From assembly GCF_026870175.2 (NCBI RefSeq), contig NZ_CP113977.2, positions 496,001 through 560,000 on the forward strand: DNA of 64,000 nt, written 5' to 3'. The stretch's first letter is position 1; each line of letters opens with the position of its first letter. Positions 16,832 through 27,114 of the stretch are shown here, one piece after another. The stretch is from Flavobacterium aestivum. GTDB lineage: Bacteria > Bacteroidota > Bacteroidia > Flavobacteriales > Flavobacteriaceae. Below the pieces are notes generated by a model. It was given only the letters and a program-made list of their open reading frames with translations, did no database searches and was not told the DNA's origin. The position numbers were made by a program, and so were the translations under genes.

Positions 16832-18063
16832 GTTCTTTGTGTTTTTGGTGCGTAAGTTGAGTTTGATGTGTGATTCGGTAATGTTGCTAAAATATCTGCA
16901 ACAGTGTTTGGAGTATCAATCCAGCCTGATGACGAAACTCCTGCAATATTCAGTACTTGAGTTGCAAAATCCGAACAATTATTAAAACCTAAATCGTAAA
17001 AGCTATTCTGATATTTTTCTGATAAAGTAATAATTTGTTGCAACTTTTGTGGCGAAATTTGCCCCATGTTGGCTGATACATCATAACGATGTCCTCCATT
17101 TTCTCCCATTATACCTGGCCCCGTCATTGCTTGACCTCCACCATTTTTTGGATAATACCCAAAAACCATAGTATTATTGCCTTGTGAGATAGAAATAAAT
17201 GCATGTCCCACATTTTTGTTTGATAAATTCATATTTTCTGCATAAACAGTTAGATTTACATTTGCAGATTTATTAAAGCAACTTAAGAATTTTATAATAT
17301 CAGAAATTGGTATTTCTGGTGGAGGAGGCATTATTAATGTTACACCGCCGCCACCGACACCGCCACCGCTAGGTGAAGTAAAACCACCTGTATTTGTTCC
17401 GCCCGTCACAGGATTACGCGGCATATATACTACCGGAGTTCCAGTACTGGGACCCGTTATAATAACTGGTCTTAGTGGAATTGGATTTCCGCCGCCGACG
17501 CCAGTATTGCAATCCCCATCTTGACAGGGAAGGACAGGCGGTGCTTTACCAGTAACTTTGTCTATCGAAAGTGGTTTTGCAATTCCATTTTCTACAACCT
17601 GATTATCCACAAATTTAGCAGCTCTTACAAACCCCGTTTTTATGTCCCAAGTAGTTATATAGCCATTAAAATCTCCTCCATCAATCGTTTGACTGCTTAT
17701 TTCAGCATTCTTGTCAGGATATATTTCAAACAAGAGTGCTTTGTAATTACCAGTATCTAATTTATAAAGATACAATTTCTGTTCCCATATTTCTTTTTTA
17801 TCTTGTTTTAATTCAATAATAGGCACAATAATAGTTTCCGTTCCATCTTGAGACTTCGTAATTTTTGCTTGATTCCAGTCGTATTGTGTTTTCTGAAATA
17901 ATTCATAATTAATTCCATTAGATTCATAATGATTAAACCAATTTTTTGCTTCAATCATTTTGGCATCTTCCGCAGTCAATGGGTTGTCATTTTCGCAACC
18001 CAATGTAATAAGAAGAAAGCAGCACAATGCCACTTTTGCAATTCTTTGTAATTTGTTTTTCAT
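16822..18063 (-). CDS. Lipoprotein with C-terminal permuted NlpC/P60-like (papain-like) domain
   Basis: Predicted 413-residue protein. The lipobox LLITLGC puts the modified Cys at residue 23. Residues 25-165 form a globular domain. A Gly/Pro/Thr-rich linker follows (about 170-250, with many short Gly runs). The last 140 residues contain NVGHAFISI with His287 and, later, GFNNCSDFA with Cys363. A His before a Cys in these contexts is the order of circularly permuted NlpC/P60 or LRAT-like thiol hydrolases, which cleave or transfer acyl/peptide bonds. It sits just inside the right scar of the phage region, so it may be a cargo gene. A role as toxin, wall enzyme or lipid enzyme cannot be chosen from sequence. 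Confidence 0.6.
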   Translation of the reverse strand: MKNKLQRIAKVALCCFLLITLGCENDNPLTAEDAKMIEAKNWFNHYESNGINYELFQKTQYDWNQAKITKSQDGTETIIVPIIELKQDKKEIWEQKLYLYKLDTGNYKALLFEIYPDKNAEISSQTIDGGDFNGYITTWDIKTGFVRAAKFVDNQVVENGIAKPLSIDKVTGKAPPVLPCQDGDCNTGVGGGNPIPLRPVIITGPSTGTPVVYMPRNPVTGGTNTGGFTSPSGGGVGGGGVTLIMPPPPEIPISDIIKFLSCFNKSANVNLTVYAENMNLSNKNVGHAFISISQGNNTMVFGYYPKNGGGQAMTGPGIMGENGGHRYDVSANMGQISPQKLQQIITLSEKYQNSFYDLGFNNCSDFATQVLNIAGVSSSGWIDTPNTVADILATLPNHTSNSTYAPKTQRTCP

Positions 18064-18468
18064 TTTTTTTGTTAAGTTATTTAAAAGTTTGATATGAGAA
18101 ATTATTGAAATTCAAAGCATTATGTACTAATAAGATTCAGACAGATTTTAGGAAATTACATAAAAAAAATCAAGCTACTATCCAGAAGTAACAAGCGAAA
18201 TGATTTACGCAATAATCATCAATAAATCGACTAGAATTAGGAAAATTTATTGCCTATGGAAAAGTAAATTCTTTTAAATGCTACTAGAAAAATCAACTAT
18301 TATTTTATCACGATGATTTTGCTTTTGTAATACGAGTGGTATTTATTACAGTTTTTTCCTAAGAAAACGTGAATGTAGATAATTTTATTATAGGAAACAA
18401 TTTTCAAAATGATTTTTTGACTTTGATGAAGAATATTAATCATTGATATTACCTTGTTAAGGATAAAA
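18064..18468. other. Non-coding stretch
   Basis: About 400 AT-rich bases upstream of the lipoprotein gene. I see no gene, tRNA or strong hairpin. The promoter of the leftward lipoprotein gene should lie in its first part, but no clean TANNTTTG box could be placed. Confidence 0.4.
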
Positions 18469-18622
18469 TTAAAAATCTGGACTTTTTTCCAAAATCTGTT
18501 TACGATAAACTTCTTTTACTACTTTGGCATAACGCATAGTCATCATTTTTGAGGTATGTCCATAAAGTTCGCGTAATGTATCAAGGTCAATACCAGCCAA
18601 TATTTTTTTACTAATTTTTTCC
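18469..18622 (-). pseudogene. Tyrosine recombinase (integrase) C-terminal remnant
   Basis: The reverse strand reads ILAGIDLDTLRELYGHTSKM followed by MTMRYAKVVKEVYRKQ and a stop at 18471-18469. This is the end of a tyrosine recombinase: the LxGHxS box with its catalytic His, then the active-site Tyr in MRYAKV. Just upstream the frame meets a stop, and the HxxRHTFAT part is missing. A separate open stretch (to about 18775) reads GLKVQEDFRPGPRRLNRDCA in another frame and is not recognised. The gene is therefore dead. It probably marks the right end of the integrated element. Confidence 0.75.
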
Positions 18623-18764
18623 AGAGTTTAGAAGCGCAATCACGGTTTAATCTTCGTGGTCCGGGTCTAAAATCTTCTTGTACTTTTAATCCTCGATTTG
18701 AGAGCTTTCTTTTTGTATTTTTGAGGTCAAACCTGTTTGCAATTTTTGCATTTTTGGTTTTGCC

Positions 18765-19511
18765 GATTATAGGATCTTCTTGTTATTTGATGAGTTAAAT
18801 ATTTTTAAGGAAGACATTTATAACTCCTTTTTAGAAAACATTGGAGAGAATGTTCAAGTCGATATTTTTTTCCATCATTTTAATTATGAAATGTTTCAAA
18901 AATTAATAACTGAAAGTAATGGTAATTATACTAAATATATAATAATGCCCACGAATTTACCCAATACAGCAGCAGTTATTAAAACCCTACCAGTGAATGA
19001 GGTTTTCATATTAGACCAGACCAATCCGGAACTGGAATCCTATCCTGCTGTATATCAAAACCACATGAAAGATATTTATGATGCCTTGCTAAAAGGAAAA
19101 TCTCATTTGGACAAATACAAAAAACTGATTTTAATCTTTCCTGGCTTCCGAGAGCCTGTGGGAATGAAAAAGGGTTTTGAGAATTTCTGTAATGATTATT
19201 CTTTTGAATATGAAATAATAGCTAAGTTTAAGGGCAGGGAAATCAAATACGGAGAGACATATATTATCCCAAATGATCGAGACTTGGTAGATATTATAGA
19301 AAAATCAAAACTTCAGAATTTAAAATTGAGTGAGGATTTTGGAATCATTTCATACAATGAAACTTTCCTCAAAAAAATTGTAGGAAACGGTATCACGACC
19401 ATTTCAACCGATTTTGAAGCAATGGGTAGAATTTTGGCAGAAATGATTTTAAAAGGAAAAAAGGAGCAAATAGAAAACAAATGTACTTTGATTGTTAGAA
19501 ATTCGCTATAA
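18765..19511 (+). pseudogene. GntR-type sugar regulator lacking its DNA-binding domain
   Basis: The frame reads YRIFLLFDELNIFKEDIYNS and continues as a periplasmic-binding-protein-like sensor domain (VFILDQTNPELESYPAVYQN; EDFGIISYNETFLKKIVGNG). This is the C-terminal part of the GntR regulators that sit beside Bacteroidota sugar-utilisation loci. Such proteins normally have about 100 more residues at the N-terminus with a winged helix, and these are absent. The break falls beside the integrase remnant. The only in-frame starts are internal, such as TTG at 18780. A shortened effector-binding protein could still be made but could not bind DNA by the usual domain. It would have been the natural regulator of the SusC/SusD operon downstream. 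Confidence 0.75.
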
Positions 19512-19601
19512 AAACACAAATAGCTAATTATCAGATAAATACAAATAAATTCTTACTATACGAATTTCAAAAACATATATAAAAAAATCAATTTCAAGAT
19601 T

Positions 19602-19630
19602 AACACACTTATAAAAGTGTGTTTTTTTTT
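19602..19630 (+). terminator. Terminator after the truncated regulator
   Basis: AACACACTT (19602-19610) and AAGTGTGTT (19615-19623) form a 9-bp stem with a 4-base loop, followed by a run of T. Confidence 0.85.
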
Positions 19631-20186
19631 AGATTCTAATGTTTTATTACCAAAAAATCTAATTCGCCATTAAATAGATCAATATTTAAACAAACTTAAT
19701 CTTACACCTCAACGCAATTCATACACTGGTATGGTCTTAAAAGCAAAATTATTCTAAATAAATGATGATTTTATAGCAATCTTATTTATGATACTATATT
19801 ACCCACTTTTGATGATTTTAAGAGTAATTATTTCCAGTCAAATGAACATAACAAGAAATTAAACTTAGTATTACGTTATATTCATTTAAGAAAAAAAGAT
19901 TCACTTCTCCAATTGCAAAATTCATAAATCATAAGGACAAAAAAAGTCATTATTATAAGGCAATTTCAACATTCTCATTTTAACACCTTCATATAACTAT
20001 TCGAATAAATAAAGCCAATTTTTTTCTTTTCGATTAGACATATAATTGTTTTTTATGGCTATAAAAGAGTCGCTAAAACCTATCATTATAAACTATCTTA
20101 AATTACCCGCATATATTCATATATTATCCACTTATTTTTTAATATTCATTTTAATTTCATTAATTTTTTAAATATATCACATAAAA
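19631..20186. other. Long AT-rich non-coding stretch upstream of susC
   Basis: About 550 bases with no credible gene on either strand. The sequence is low in complexity and no RNA gene was recognised. It separates the regulator remnant from the SusC promoter. Confidence 0.4.
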
Positions 20187-20232
20187 ACTGGTAGGTACTG
20201 GTGTGTACGAGTATGAAACATTTATACATTTG
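20187..20232 (+). promoter_or_regulatory. SusC operon promoter with candidate operator
   Basis: TACATTTG at 20225-20232 matches the Bacteroidota -7 consensus TANNTTTG. Directly upstream, where the -33 region should lie, is ACTGGTAGGTACTGGTGTGT followed by ACGAG. It contains two GTAC boxes ten bases apart (20195-20198 and 20205-20208) and a repeated CTGGT. Such a site over the -33 region would suit a GntR-type regulator. The leader would be about 125 bases long. Confidence 0.55.
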
Positions 20233-20364
20233 AATTTCACCTTTATCTCTTCTTCCAGACTGTTAAATACATTTTGTTTGTTTTCACAAAATGGAAGATT
20301 TAAGAAGTGAAATCAGATAAACTTAGAGAGAGAGTACATTACTAACCAAAACCATTACAAAATC

Positions 20365-23300
20365 ATGAAACTATTAATCAAAGACAAGCCTACAAATGAT
20401 TGGCTTACTTCTGAAATCTGGAAGGTTACCAAACTAACATCTGGATTTCTATTAGCCATGACATTACAAGTTTCGGCTGCTACAGAATCAAAAGACACAA
20501 ACTTATTCTTGAGATTAAATAACACTCCAGCCACAGGGAGCAATGGAACAGGAACAAATTTGTCTATTACAGAATTCACAAAAACAAAGAGTACTGATAT
20601 TTTATCCACACAGCAAAAACCAATTAAAGGTAAAGTAACAGGCGCAAAAGGTGAACCACTACCTGGAGCTTCTATACATGTAAAAGGATCAAAAAATGGA
20701 GTAACTACAGACTTTGATGGTAATTTTACAATTGAAGTACCAGATTCAAATAGCATTCTAGTTGTTTCATTTACTGGTTATGTAACTAAAGAATTCGCTG
20801 CTTCTGATGCAATGAATATTCAGTTGCAAGAACAAAACCAAACCTTAAACGAAGTTGTTGTTGTTGGATATGGTACTCAGAAAAAAGGAACCACAACTGG
20901 AGCAATTGCATCTATTAAAGGAGGTGTCTTAACACAAAACGCATCTGCAAACGTTTCAAACGGAATCGCAGGACGTATGTCAGGAGTTATCGCCAACAAT
21001 CGTTCAGGAAGACCTGGTGATGATAGCTCTAGTCTTTTAATTAGAGGATTCAATTCATTTGGAGGAGGAACTAGCCCTCTTGTAGTAGTGGATGGTATTC
21101 CTGATCGTGATTTGAACAGGATAAACCCTGATGATATTGAGTCAGTTACTGTTTTAAAAGATGCATCTGCAGCAATTTACGGTGTTAGATCTGCAAATGG
21201 GGTAATCTTGGTTACTACCAAAAGAGGTAAAGTTAGCGCACCAACCATCAAACTTGACGGATCATATGGTATTCAACAATTAACCAGAATGGACGAAAGA
21301 GTTAATTCTTGGCAATACATGACTTACTACAACGAACTTAATGCAAACAAAGGAACAACACTTCCTTATGCACAGTCTGAAATAGACAAATACAAAGCTG
21401 GCAATGACCCTAATTACACAAGTACAGATTGGCTTAAAGAAACCTATAGAAAAGATGCTCCACAATCTAATGTTTCTCTATCTGTAAATGGAGGTACTGA
21501 GCAAGTTAAATATTTCTTTTCCGGACAATATTTAAATCAAGAAAGTAATCTTAGAGAAAGTGACGAAAGATACAGACAGTTCAACTTAAGATCTAATATT
21601 GATGTTAACATATCATCTAACTTGAAAGTTAACTTGGATATTGCTACTCGAAAAGAAGACAGAACATACCCAACAACAAAAATTGAAAGTATAATGCATG
21701 AAACTGTTAGTATGTATCCATTCATTCCAGCATATTGGAAAAATGGTTATCCTTCTTCAGGAATTGCAAACGGAAGAAACCCTATCTTACTGTCATCCTC
21801 TGCAGCAGGTTATGATAAAGTTATTAACCTTATCGTAAATCCAAAGATAGGATTCGATCTAAAATTACCAAAAATCACTGAGGGACTATCTTTAAATGGA
21901 TACGCAGCATTTGATTATAATGTTCGTAGTCAAAAAAAATTCACTAAACCATGGGATGCTTATTCATATGACAAAACAAATGACAGTTACAACAATGTAA
22001 AAAGCAGCACTAGCATTACAAGTGTTACGCAAGATGAGCAAATCGCTAATCAAAATACCTATTTCATAAAATTAGCATATGATCGTAAATTCGATAAACA
22101 CGGATTTAATGCTTTTGTTGGATATGAACAAACTACAACAGACAAAACGGAAACGTATGCATATAGAAGAGATTTATTGAGTGACCAATTAGATCAAATT
22201 TTTACAGGAAGCACTGTTGGACAAAATGCAACTGGTAGTGCATACCAAGACGGAAGAGAGAGCTATCTAGGAAGAGTAGCTTATAACTATGACAATAAAT
22301 ATTTTGCTGAAATTTCTGCTCGTTACAATGGGTCATTCAATTTCCCATCTTCTACCCGTTGGGGTATGTTTCCTGCAATATCTGCAGGTTGGAAAATATC
22401 TGAAGAAAACTTTTTTAAGAATAATGTAAAAGGAATTGATCAACTTAAAATAAGAGCTTCTTGGGGAAAAATGGGTAATGATGACTTAGGCGAATGGATT
22501 AACGGAGTATTTTATCCGAACCAATACCTTTTCTTAACAAGATACCAATTAACAACTAACCAACAGAATTACACTTATTTTGGCTCAGATTACATATTAA
22601 ATAATAGCATCTACCTTTCTGCCTCTCCAAATCCTAATATTACTTGGGAAGTACAAGATTCAAAAAATATTGGGCTTGACTTTGGATTCTTAGATAACCG
22701 ATTGACTGCTACTTTTGACTATTTCAGTAATAGAAGATCTGATATTTTAACTGCAAGAAATGCATCTGTACCTTTATACACTGGTTTAGCTCTTCCAAAA
22801 GAAAATATTGGAGAAACTGTTAACAGAGGTTGTGATTGGTCTATAAATTATGCAGAAACAAGAACTGAATTCAAATACAATGTTGGTTTCAACCTTACTT
22901 ATGCTCAAAGTGAAGTACTCTTCCGTGATGAGGCAGCAAATATTCCAGAATGGCAAAAATCAACCGGAAAAGCAATTGATTCATGGTTAGTTTACCAAAC
23001 AAACGGAATTTATCGCACACAAGCAGAGGTTGACAATTCAGCTCATTTTTCAGGAGCAAAACCTGGAGATATTTGGGTAAAAGACATAGACAATGATGGC
23101 AACATCACTTCTAATGATAAAGTTAGAATTCCACAATCTGCCACACCAAAAATCGCATATGGTATTCCTATGAGAGCTGAATACAAAGGAGTATCTATAG
23201 ATTTACTATGGACAGGACAATCGAGAGCCAAACAAATGATTCTACCGCAAGCACAAGGATCTATCGTTGCCCCTCCTACATGGTTATATGACGGAAGATA

Positions 23301-23616
23301 CACTGTAGACAATCCTAACGCTCCATATCCAGTAGCATTCAATGATACTGATACAAGAAACAATATTGAAGCAGACTTTTGGCTTAGAGATGCATCATTC
23401 TTTCGCTTAAAATCTTTAGAAATATCATATGTTTTACCCGAAAATATACTTAAAAAATACGGAATATTAAATACAAGGATTTATGCTGGTGGAACAAACT
23501 TATTTTCTATCGATAATATGAAAAAATACAACCTAGATCCTGAAACCAATAACAAAACAGGTGTTATTTATCCTCAAACCCGTATTTTCAGAATAGGTTT
23601 AAGTATTGAATTATAA
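20365..23616 (+). CDS. SusC/RagA-family TonB-dependent outer membrane receptor
   Basis: Predicted 1083-residue protein. A long signal region ends near VSAATES (about residue 40). A carboxypeptidase-regulatory-like domain spans about 85-155 (GKVTGAKGEPLPGASIHVKG, ending FTGYVTKEF). The plug begins with the SusC signature LNEVVVVGYGTQKKG near 160 and includes DASAAIYGVRSANGVILVTT. The rest is the 22-strand barrel, closing at IFRIGLSIEL. It imports oligosaccharides across the outer membrane using TonB energy, working with the SusD lipoprotein encoded 26 bases downstream. Length is normal for the family. The substrate is unknown. Confidence 0.93.
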   Translation: MKLLIKDKPTNDWLTSEIWKVTKLTSGFLLAMTLQVSAATESKDTNLFLRLNNTPATGSNGTGTNLSITEFTKTKSTDILSTQQKPIKGKVTGAKGEPLPGASIHVKGSKNGVTTDFDGNFTIEVPDSNSILVVSFTGYVTKEFAASDAMNIQLQEQNQTLNEVVVVGYGTQKKGTTTGAIASIKGGVLTQNASANVSNGIAGRMSGVIANNRSGRPGDDSSSLLIRGFNSFGGGTSPLVVVDGIPDRDLNRINPDDIESVTVLKDASAAIYGVRSANGVILVTTKRGKVSAPTIKLDGSYGIQQLTRMDERVNSWQYMTYYNELNANKGTTLPYAQSEIDKYKAGNDPNYTSTDWLKETYRKDAPQSNVSLSVNGGTEQVKYFFSGQYLNQESNLRESDERYRQFNLRSNIDVNISSNLKVNLDIATRKEDRTYPTTKIESIMHETVSMYPFIPAYWKNGYPSSGIANGRNPILLSSSAAGYDKVINLIVNPKIGFDLKLPKITEGLSLNGYAAFDYNVRSQKKFTKPWDAYSYDKTNDSYNNVKSSTSITSVTQDEQIANQNTYFIKLAYDRKFDKHGFNAFVGYEQTTTDKTETYAYRRDLLSDQLDQIFTGSTVGQNATGSAYQDGRESYLGRVAYNYDNKYFAEISARYNGSFNFPSSTRWGMFPAISAGWKISEENFFKNNVKGIDQLKIRASWGKMGNDDLGEWINGVFYPNQYLFLTRYQLTTNQQNYTYFGSDYILNNSIYLSASPNPNITWEVQDSKNIGLDFGFLDNRLTATFDYFSNRRSDILTARNASVPLYTGLALPKENIGETVNRGCDWSINYAETRTEFKYNVGFNLTYAQSEVLFRDEAANIPEWQKSTGKAIDSWLVYQTNGIYRTQAEVDNSAHFSGAKPGDIWVKDIDNDGNITSNDKVRIPQSATPKIAYGIPMRAEYKGVSIDLLWTGQSRAKQMILPQAQGSIVAPPTWLYDGRYTVDNPNAPYPVAFNDTDTRNNIEADFWLRDASFFRLKSLEISYVLPENILKKYGILNTRIYAGGTNLFSIDNMKKYNLDPETNNKTGVIYPQTRIFRIGLSIEL

Positions 23617-23642
23617 TAGTACAACAAAAAATATCAACTACT

Positions 23643-25343
23643 ATGAAAAATTATAAAACCATTAAGCTAATAAATATAAAAAACAAGGCATTCATTCTTG
23701 CCTCTGTTTTTATAGCAATTACATCTCTCATTTCTTGTAATGAAGATCCCCTAGACAAAGTCCCATTGGATTCTTATACAGATGAAACTGTATGGAATGA
23801 TTTAAAATTAGCCGAAGCTTTCGCTAATAATCTATATACAGTATTACCGACAACACAACACAATTGGAACACCAGAACCAATCGTAGTTGGGCTCTATCA
23901 ACTTCTTGTGATGAAGCGTATAATAAATTCGATGATTATAACTCATCGACAATCAATTCTGGCGCACTAACACCAGATAACGCAGACACTTTTGACATAT
24001 GGAAACCTACCTATTCGATTATTCAAAATTGCAACATATTTTTATCTAAAATCGATAAAGTTCCAGGAGACGAAGCTTGGCGCAATAGATTGAAAGGAGA
24101 AGTTCTTTTCTTAAGAGCTTATGCTTATTTTAAATTGACAAATGACTATGGAGGAGTTCCAATTATTACTGAGCCATTTAATTTGAACAGTGATTTTAAA
24201 GTTGACCGTAGTACTTATGACCAATCTGTCGATTTTATAACAGCCGAATTAGACAAAGCTGCAGATTTATTACCATTAACGACTTCTAGTCTTGGAAGAG
24301 TTACAAAGGGTGCAGCACTTGCTATAAAATCAAGAATATTGCTATATGCCGCTAGTCCACAATGGAATTCATCTAACGATACAAACAAATGGAAAAAAGC
24401 ATCTGATGCTGCAAAAGCAGTAATTGATTTAAATATCTACCAGCTTTATGACAAAAACTATCCAGATCTTTTCACAACGAATAATTCAGAGATTATTTTC
24501 TCTCGTTTATCCAGTAAAGATCCACAGTGGAGTGCTTATAATGGAGTAGAAACCTTCTTGTCTCCAAGTGGTTTTCATGGATGGGCTTCATTTGCGCCAA
24601 GCCAAGGTTTAATAGATGCCTACGGAACTGCAGACGGTAAAGACATTACAGATCCTACATCAGGTTACGATCCACAAAAACCGTATGTAAACAGAGACCC
24701 TCGTTTTTACAAAAATATTGTATACGATGGACGTGCATATGGTAAACCCGAATTTTTCCAAGATCGTTATGATGCTGGTCATTCAAATAAAGCAGAATTT
24801 TATGAAGGCGGATTAGACTCGCCTCAAGGATGGGACACTTGGAATAATAGTGCAACACGTTATACCTTCCGTAAATATTGTGATACTACGTATAACTTTA
24901 ATTCAGAAACACAAACGAACAAAGCTTGGATTATTTCTCGTTTGGGCGAAATTTATCTTAATTACGCTGAAGCACAATTCAAATTAGGAAACGAAGGTAC
25001 AGCTATTCAATATTTAAATGCTATCAGACAACGTGCAGGAATAACTGTTCCATTGGCAGGACTAACTGGTACAGCCTTAGAAAACAAAATCCGTAACGAA
25101 AGACAAGTTGAATTATGTCTGGAAGGATTCCGTTATTATGATGTTCGTCGTTGGAAAATTGCCGATGTAACCGAAAACAAACCTTTGATGGGAGTAGTTA
25201 TCACCAAAAATGGCGATGGCTCTAAAACCTACACCTACACAAAAGTTCAAGATCGAATTTTCAAACCTCAACATTATTTATTACCTATTCCAAGAGATGA
25301 AATAAACAGAACAAGTCTTGTTCAAAATCCAGGTTATAATTAG
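23643..25343 (+). CDS. SusD/RagB-family outer membrane lipoprotein
   Basis: Predicted 566-residue protein with lipobox SLISC (Cys32). Family marks are LKGEVLFLRAYAYFKLTNDY (SusD helical TPR region), the late LGEIYLNYAEAQFKLGNEG, and RNERQVELCLEGFRYYDVRR, with the ending LLPIPRDEINRTSLVQNPGY. It caps the SusC barrel on the cell surface and captures glycan. Together with the preceding gene it defines a polysaccharide utilisation locus. Confidence 0.93.
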   Translation: MKNYKTIKLINIKNKAFILASVFIAITSLISCNEDPLDKVPLDSYTDETVWNDLKLAEAFANNLYTVLPTTQHNWNTRTNRSWALSTSCDEAYNKFDDYNSSTINSGALTPDNADTFDIWKPTYSIIQNCNIFLSKIDKVPGDEAWRNRLKGEVLFLRAYAYFKLTNDYGGVPIITEPFNLNSDFKVDRSTYDQSVDFITAELDKAADLLPLTTSSLGRVTKGAALAIKSRILLYAASPQWNSSNDTNKWKKASDAAKAVIDLNIYQLYDKNYPDLFTTNNSEIIFSRLSSKDPQWSAYNGVETFLSPSGFHGWASFAPSQGLIDAYGTADGKDITDPTSGYDPQKPYVNRDPRFYKNIVYDGRAYGKPEFFQDRYDAGHSNKAEFYEGGLDSPQGWDTWNNSATRYTFRKYCDTTYNFNSETQTNKAWIISRLGEIYLNYAEAQFKLGNEGTAIQYLNAIRQRAGITVPLAGLTGTALENKIRNERQVELCLEGFRYYDVRRWKIADVTENKPLMGVVITKNGDGSKTYTYTKVQDRIFKPQHYLLPIPRDEINRTSLVQNPGYN

Positions 25344-25408
25344 AAACCCATTTTGCCCCAATTTATCATCAGTAACGAAAATTAATATATAAAAAACCTG
25401 ATGAGTTC

Positions 25409-25446
25409 GCAAACCCACCATATAAAATTGTGTGGGTTTGCTTTTT
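25409..25446 (+). terminator. Terminator after susD
   Basis: GCAAACCCAC (25409-25418) pairs with GTGGGTTTGC (25432-25441), followed by TTTTT. It separates the transporter pair from the glycosidase genes, so the latter may be transcribed at a lower level or from their own promoter. Confidence 0.85.
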
Positions 25447-25574
25447 AAAGCTTTAATCATAACCTTAAAACAACTTTACACATTCAAAACTTGACTCATT
25501 AATCACCAAGTTTATGAAATCCTTTACCACAACACCCTAATTTTAAAATAACAATCTAAATAGAAAACAATTAC

Positions 25575-27014
25575 ATGAAAAATGGTTTTATAATTATAGT
25601 TGCAAGTTGCTGTTCCTTTTTTAACACGTTCGGGCAAAACAAAACAACAACTTTCAAGTCATCTGACCCAGCAATGGAGCTGGCTTTTAACCGAGCCAAG
25701 AGTATGGCTTTAAGCTACAAGGGAGACTCAAATGACCCTGTTGGACCGTGGTACGAAGCAGCACTTCCTGCTCGAGCTGCTTTTTGTATGCGTGATGTAT
25801 CACACCAAAGCATTGGTGCAGAAATACTCGGATTAAACAAGGAAAACAAAAACATGCTTTCTCTTTTTGCTAAAAACATTTCAGAAAACAAAGATTGGTG
25901 TTCGTACTGGGAAATCAATAAATACGGAAAGCCTGCACCCGAAGATTACAGAAATGACAAAGAATTTTGGTACAACCTGGATAGTAATTTTGATGTAATA
26001 TTTGCTTGTTGGAGACTATACTTATGGACAGGTGACGAATCCTATATAAAAAACCCAGAATTTGAAAATTTCTTTGAAAAATCCGCAACCAAATATATAG
26101 ACCGTTGGGTACTAGATACAGACTCATTATTAACAAGACCAGAATTTCCAAATGCCACTGTTCCGTTTAACACAAAAGACGCTTTTCACACATGCCGCGG
26201 ACTTGCATCATATTCAGAAGGAATACCAGGCTTAAAAATGAGTGTTGATCTTGTCGCTGCTATTTACCGTGGATTGCTAACCTATTCATCTATTTTAAGA
26301 CTAAAAGGAGACCTTCAAAAAGCAGAATACTTTGAAAAAAAGGCAGCTAAATACCAACAACAAATAGAACAAACTTGGTGGGACAACACAACTTCAACTT
26401 ATAATGTTATTTACACAAGTGACGGAAAATTCAGTAAAGACGGAGGAGAACTCTTTTTATTATGGTTTGAAGCTTTGACAGATACAAACCGAACTAAAAA
26501 AACAATAGACCACATTATTTCAGAAAAAACAAATATTGAAAGCTTATCCTACCTTCCCTTTTTACTATACAAGCATGGCTATGGAGATAAGGCTTATGAC
26601 AATATTTTATACCTTACCGACCCTACTACAAAAAGAAGAGAATACCCTGAAGTTTCTTATGGGGTAATCGAAGGTATAATACATGGCTATATGGGAATAG
26701 AACCTGATGCTACAAAAAAAACCATAACTACTTTATATCGCGGAAAAAGCGGTGCAATATCCGAAGTAGACAATTTACCAGTTTTAAATACGACGTTATT
26801 TGTAAAACAAGAAAACCAAAAGACAACATTCCATAATAAAGGCAACATTCCTGTACAATGGAGAGCCATGTTTGCTGGAAATTATGACGCTATATTTGTA
26901 AATAATAAAAAAATTGTTGCCAATCATGAGAAAGATAATAGCGGGAATTTATTTACATTTGTAGATGTGCCGGTAAGTTCAGGACAAAAAATAAATGCAT
27001 CATGCAAGCAATAA
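25575..27014 (+). CDS. Exported (alpha/alpha)6-barrel glycosidase-like protein 1
   Basis: Predicted 479-residue protein with a signal peptide ending near FGQ (residue 21). The body is helical and shows six-hairpin glycosidase features: PWYEAALPARAAFCMRDVSH with a conserved RDVSHQ, DVIFACWRLYLWTGDESYI, and a C-terminal beta domain (ISEVDNLPVLNTTLFVKQEN). Acidic residues in WYEAALP and FMRD-type positions could be catalytic. It sits in the sugar locus after the susD terminator and overlaps the open frame of the next gene. I could not assign a GH family number. A debranching hydrolase acting in the periplasm is the likely role. Confidence 0.65.
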   Translation: MKNGFIIIVASCCSFFNTFGQNKTTTFKSSDPAMELAFNRAKSMALSYKGDSNDPVGPWYEAALPARAAFCMRDVSHQSIGAEILGLNKENKNMLSLFAKNISENKDWCSYWEINKYGKPAPEDYRNDKEFWYNLDSNFDVIFACWRLYLWTGDESYIKNPEFENFFEKSATKYIDRWVLDTDSLLTRPEFPNATVPFNTKDAFHTCRGLASYSEGIPGLKMSVDLVAAIYRGLLTYSSILRLKGDLQKAEYFEKKAAKYQQQIEQTWWDNTTSTYNVIYTSDGKFSKDGGELFLLWFEALTDTNRTKKTIDHIISEKTNIESLSYLPFLLYKHGYGDKAYDNILYLTDPTTKRREYPEVSYGVIEGIIHGYMGIEPDATKKTITTLYRGKSGAISEVDNLPVLNTTLFVKQENQKTTFHNKGNIPVQWRAMFAGNYDAIFVNNKKIVANHEKDNSGNLFTFVDVPVSSGQKINASCKQ

Positions 27015-27114
27015 CAGAATAAGTAAAATACTTATCTCAAAAACAACTCATCCAAACGCTACTGATATATTAGATAATAGTAACTTAAAAATAAATTTAA
27101 TAAGCAAATCATTT

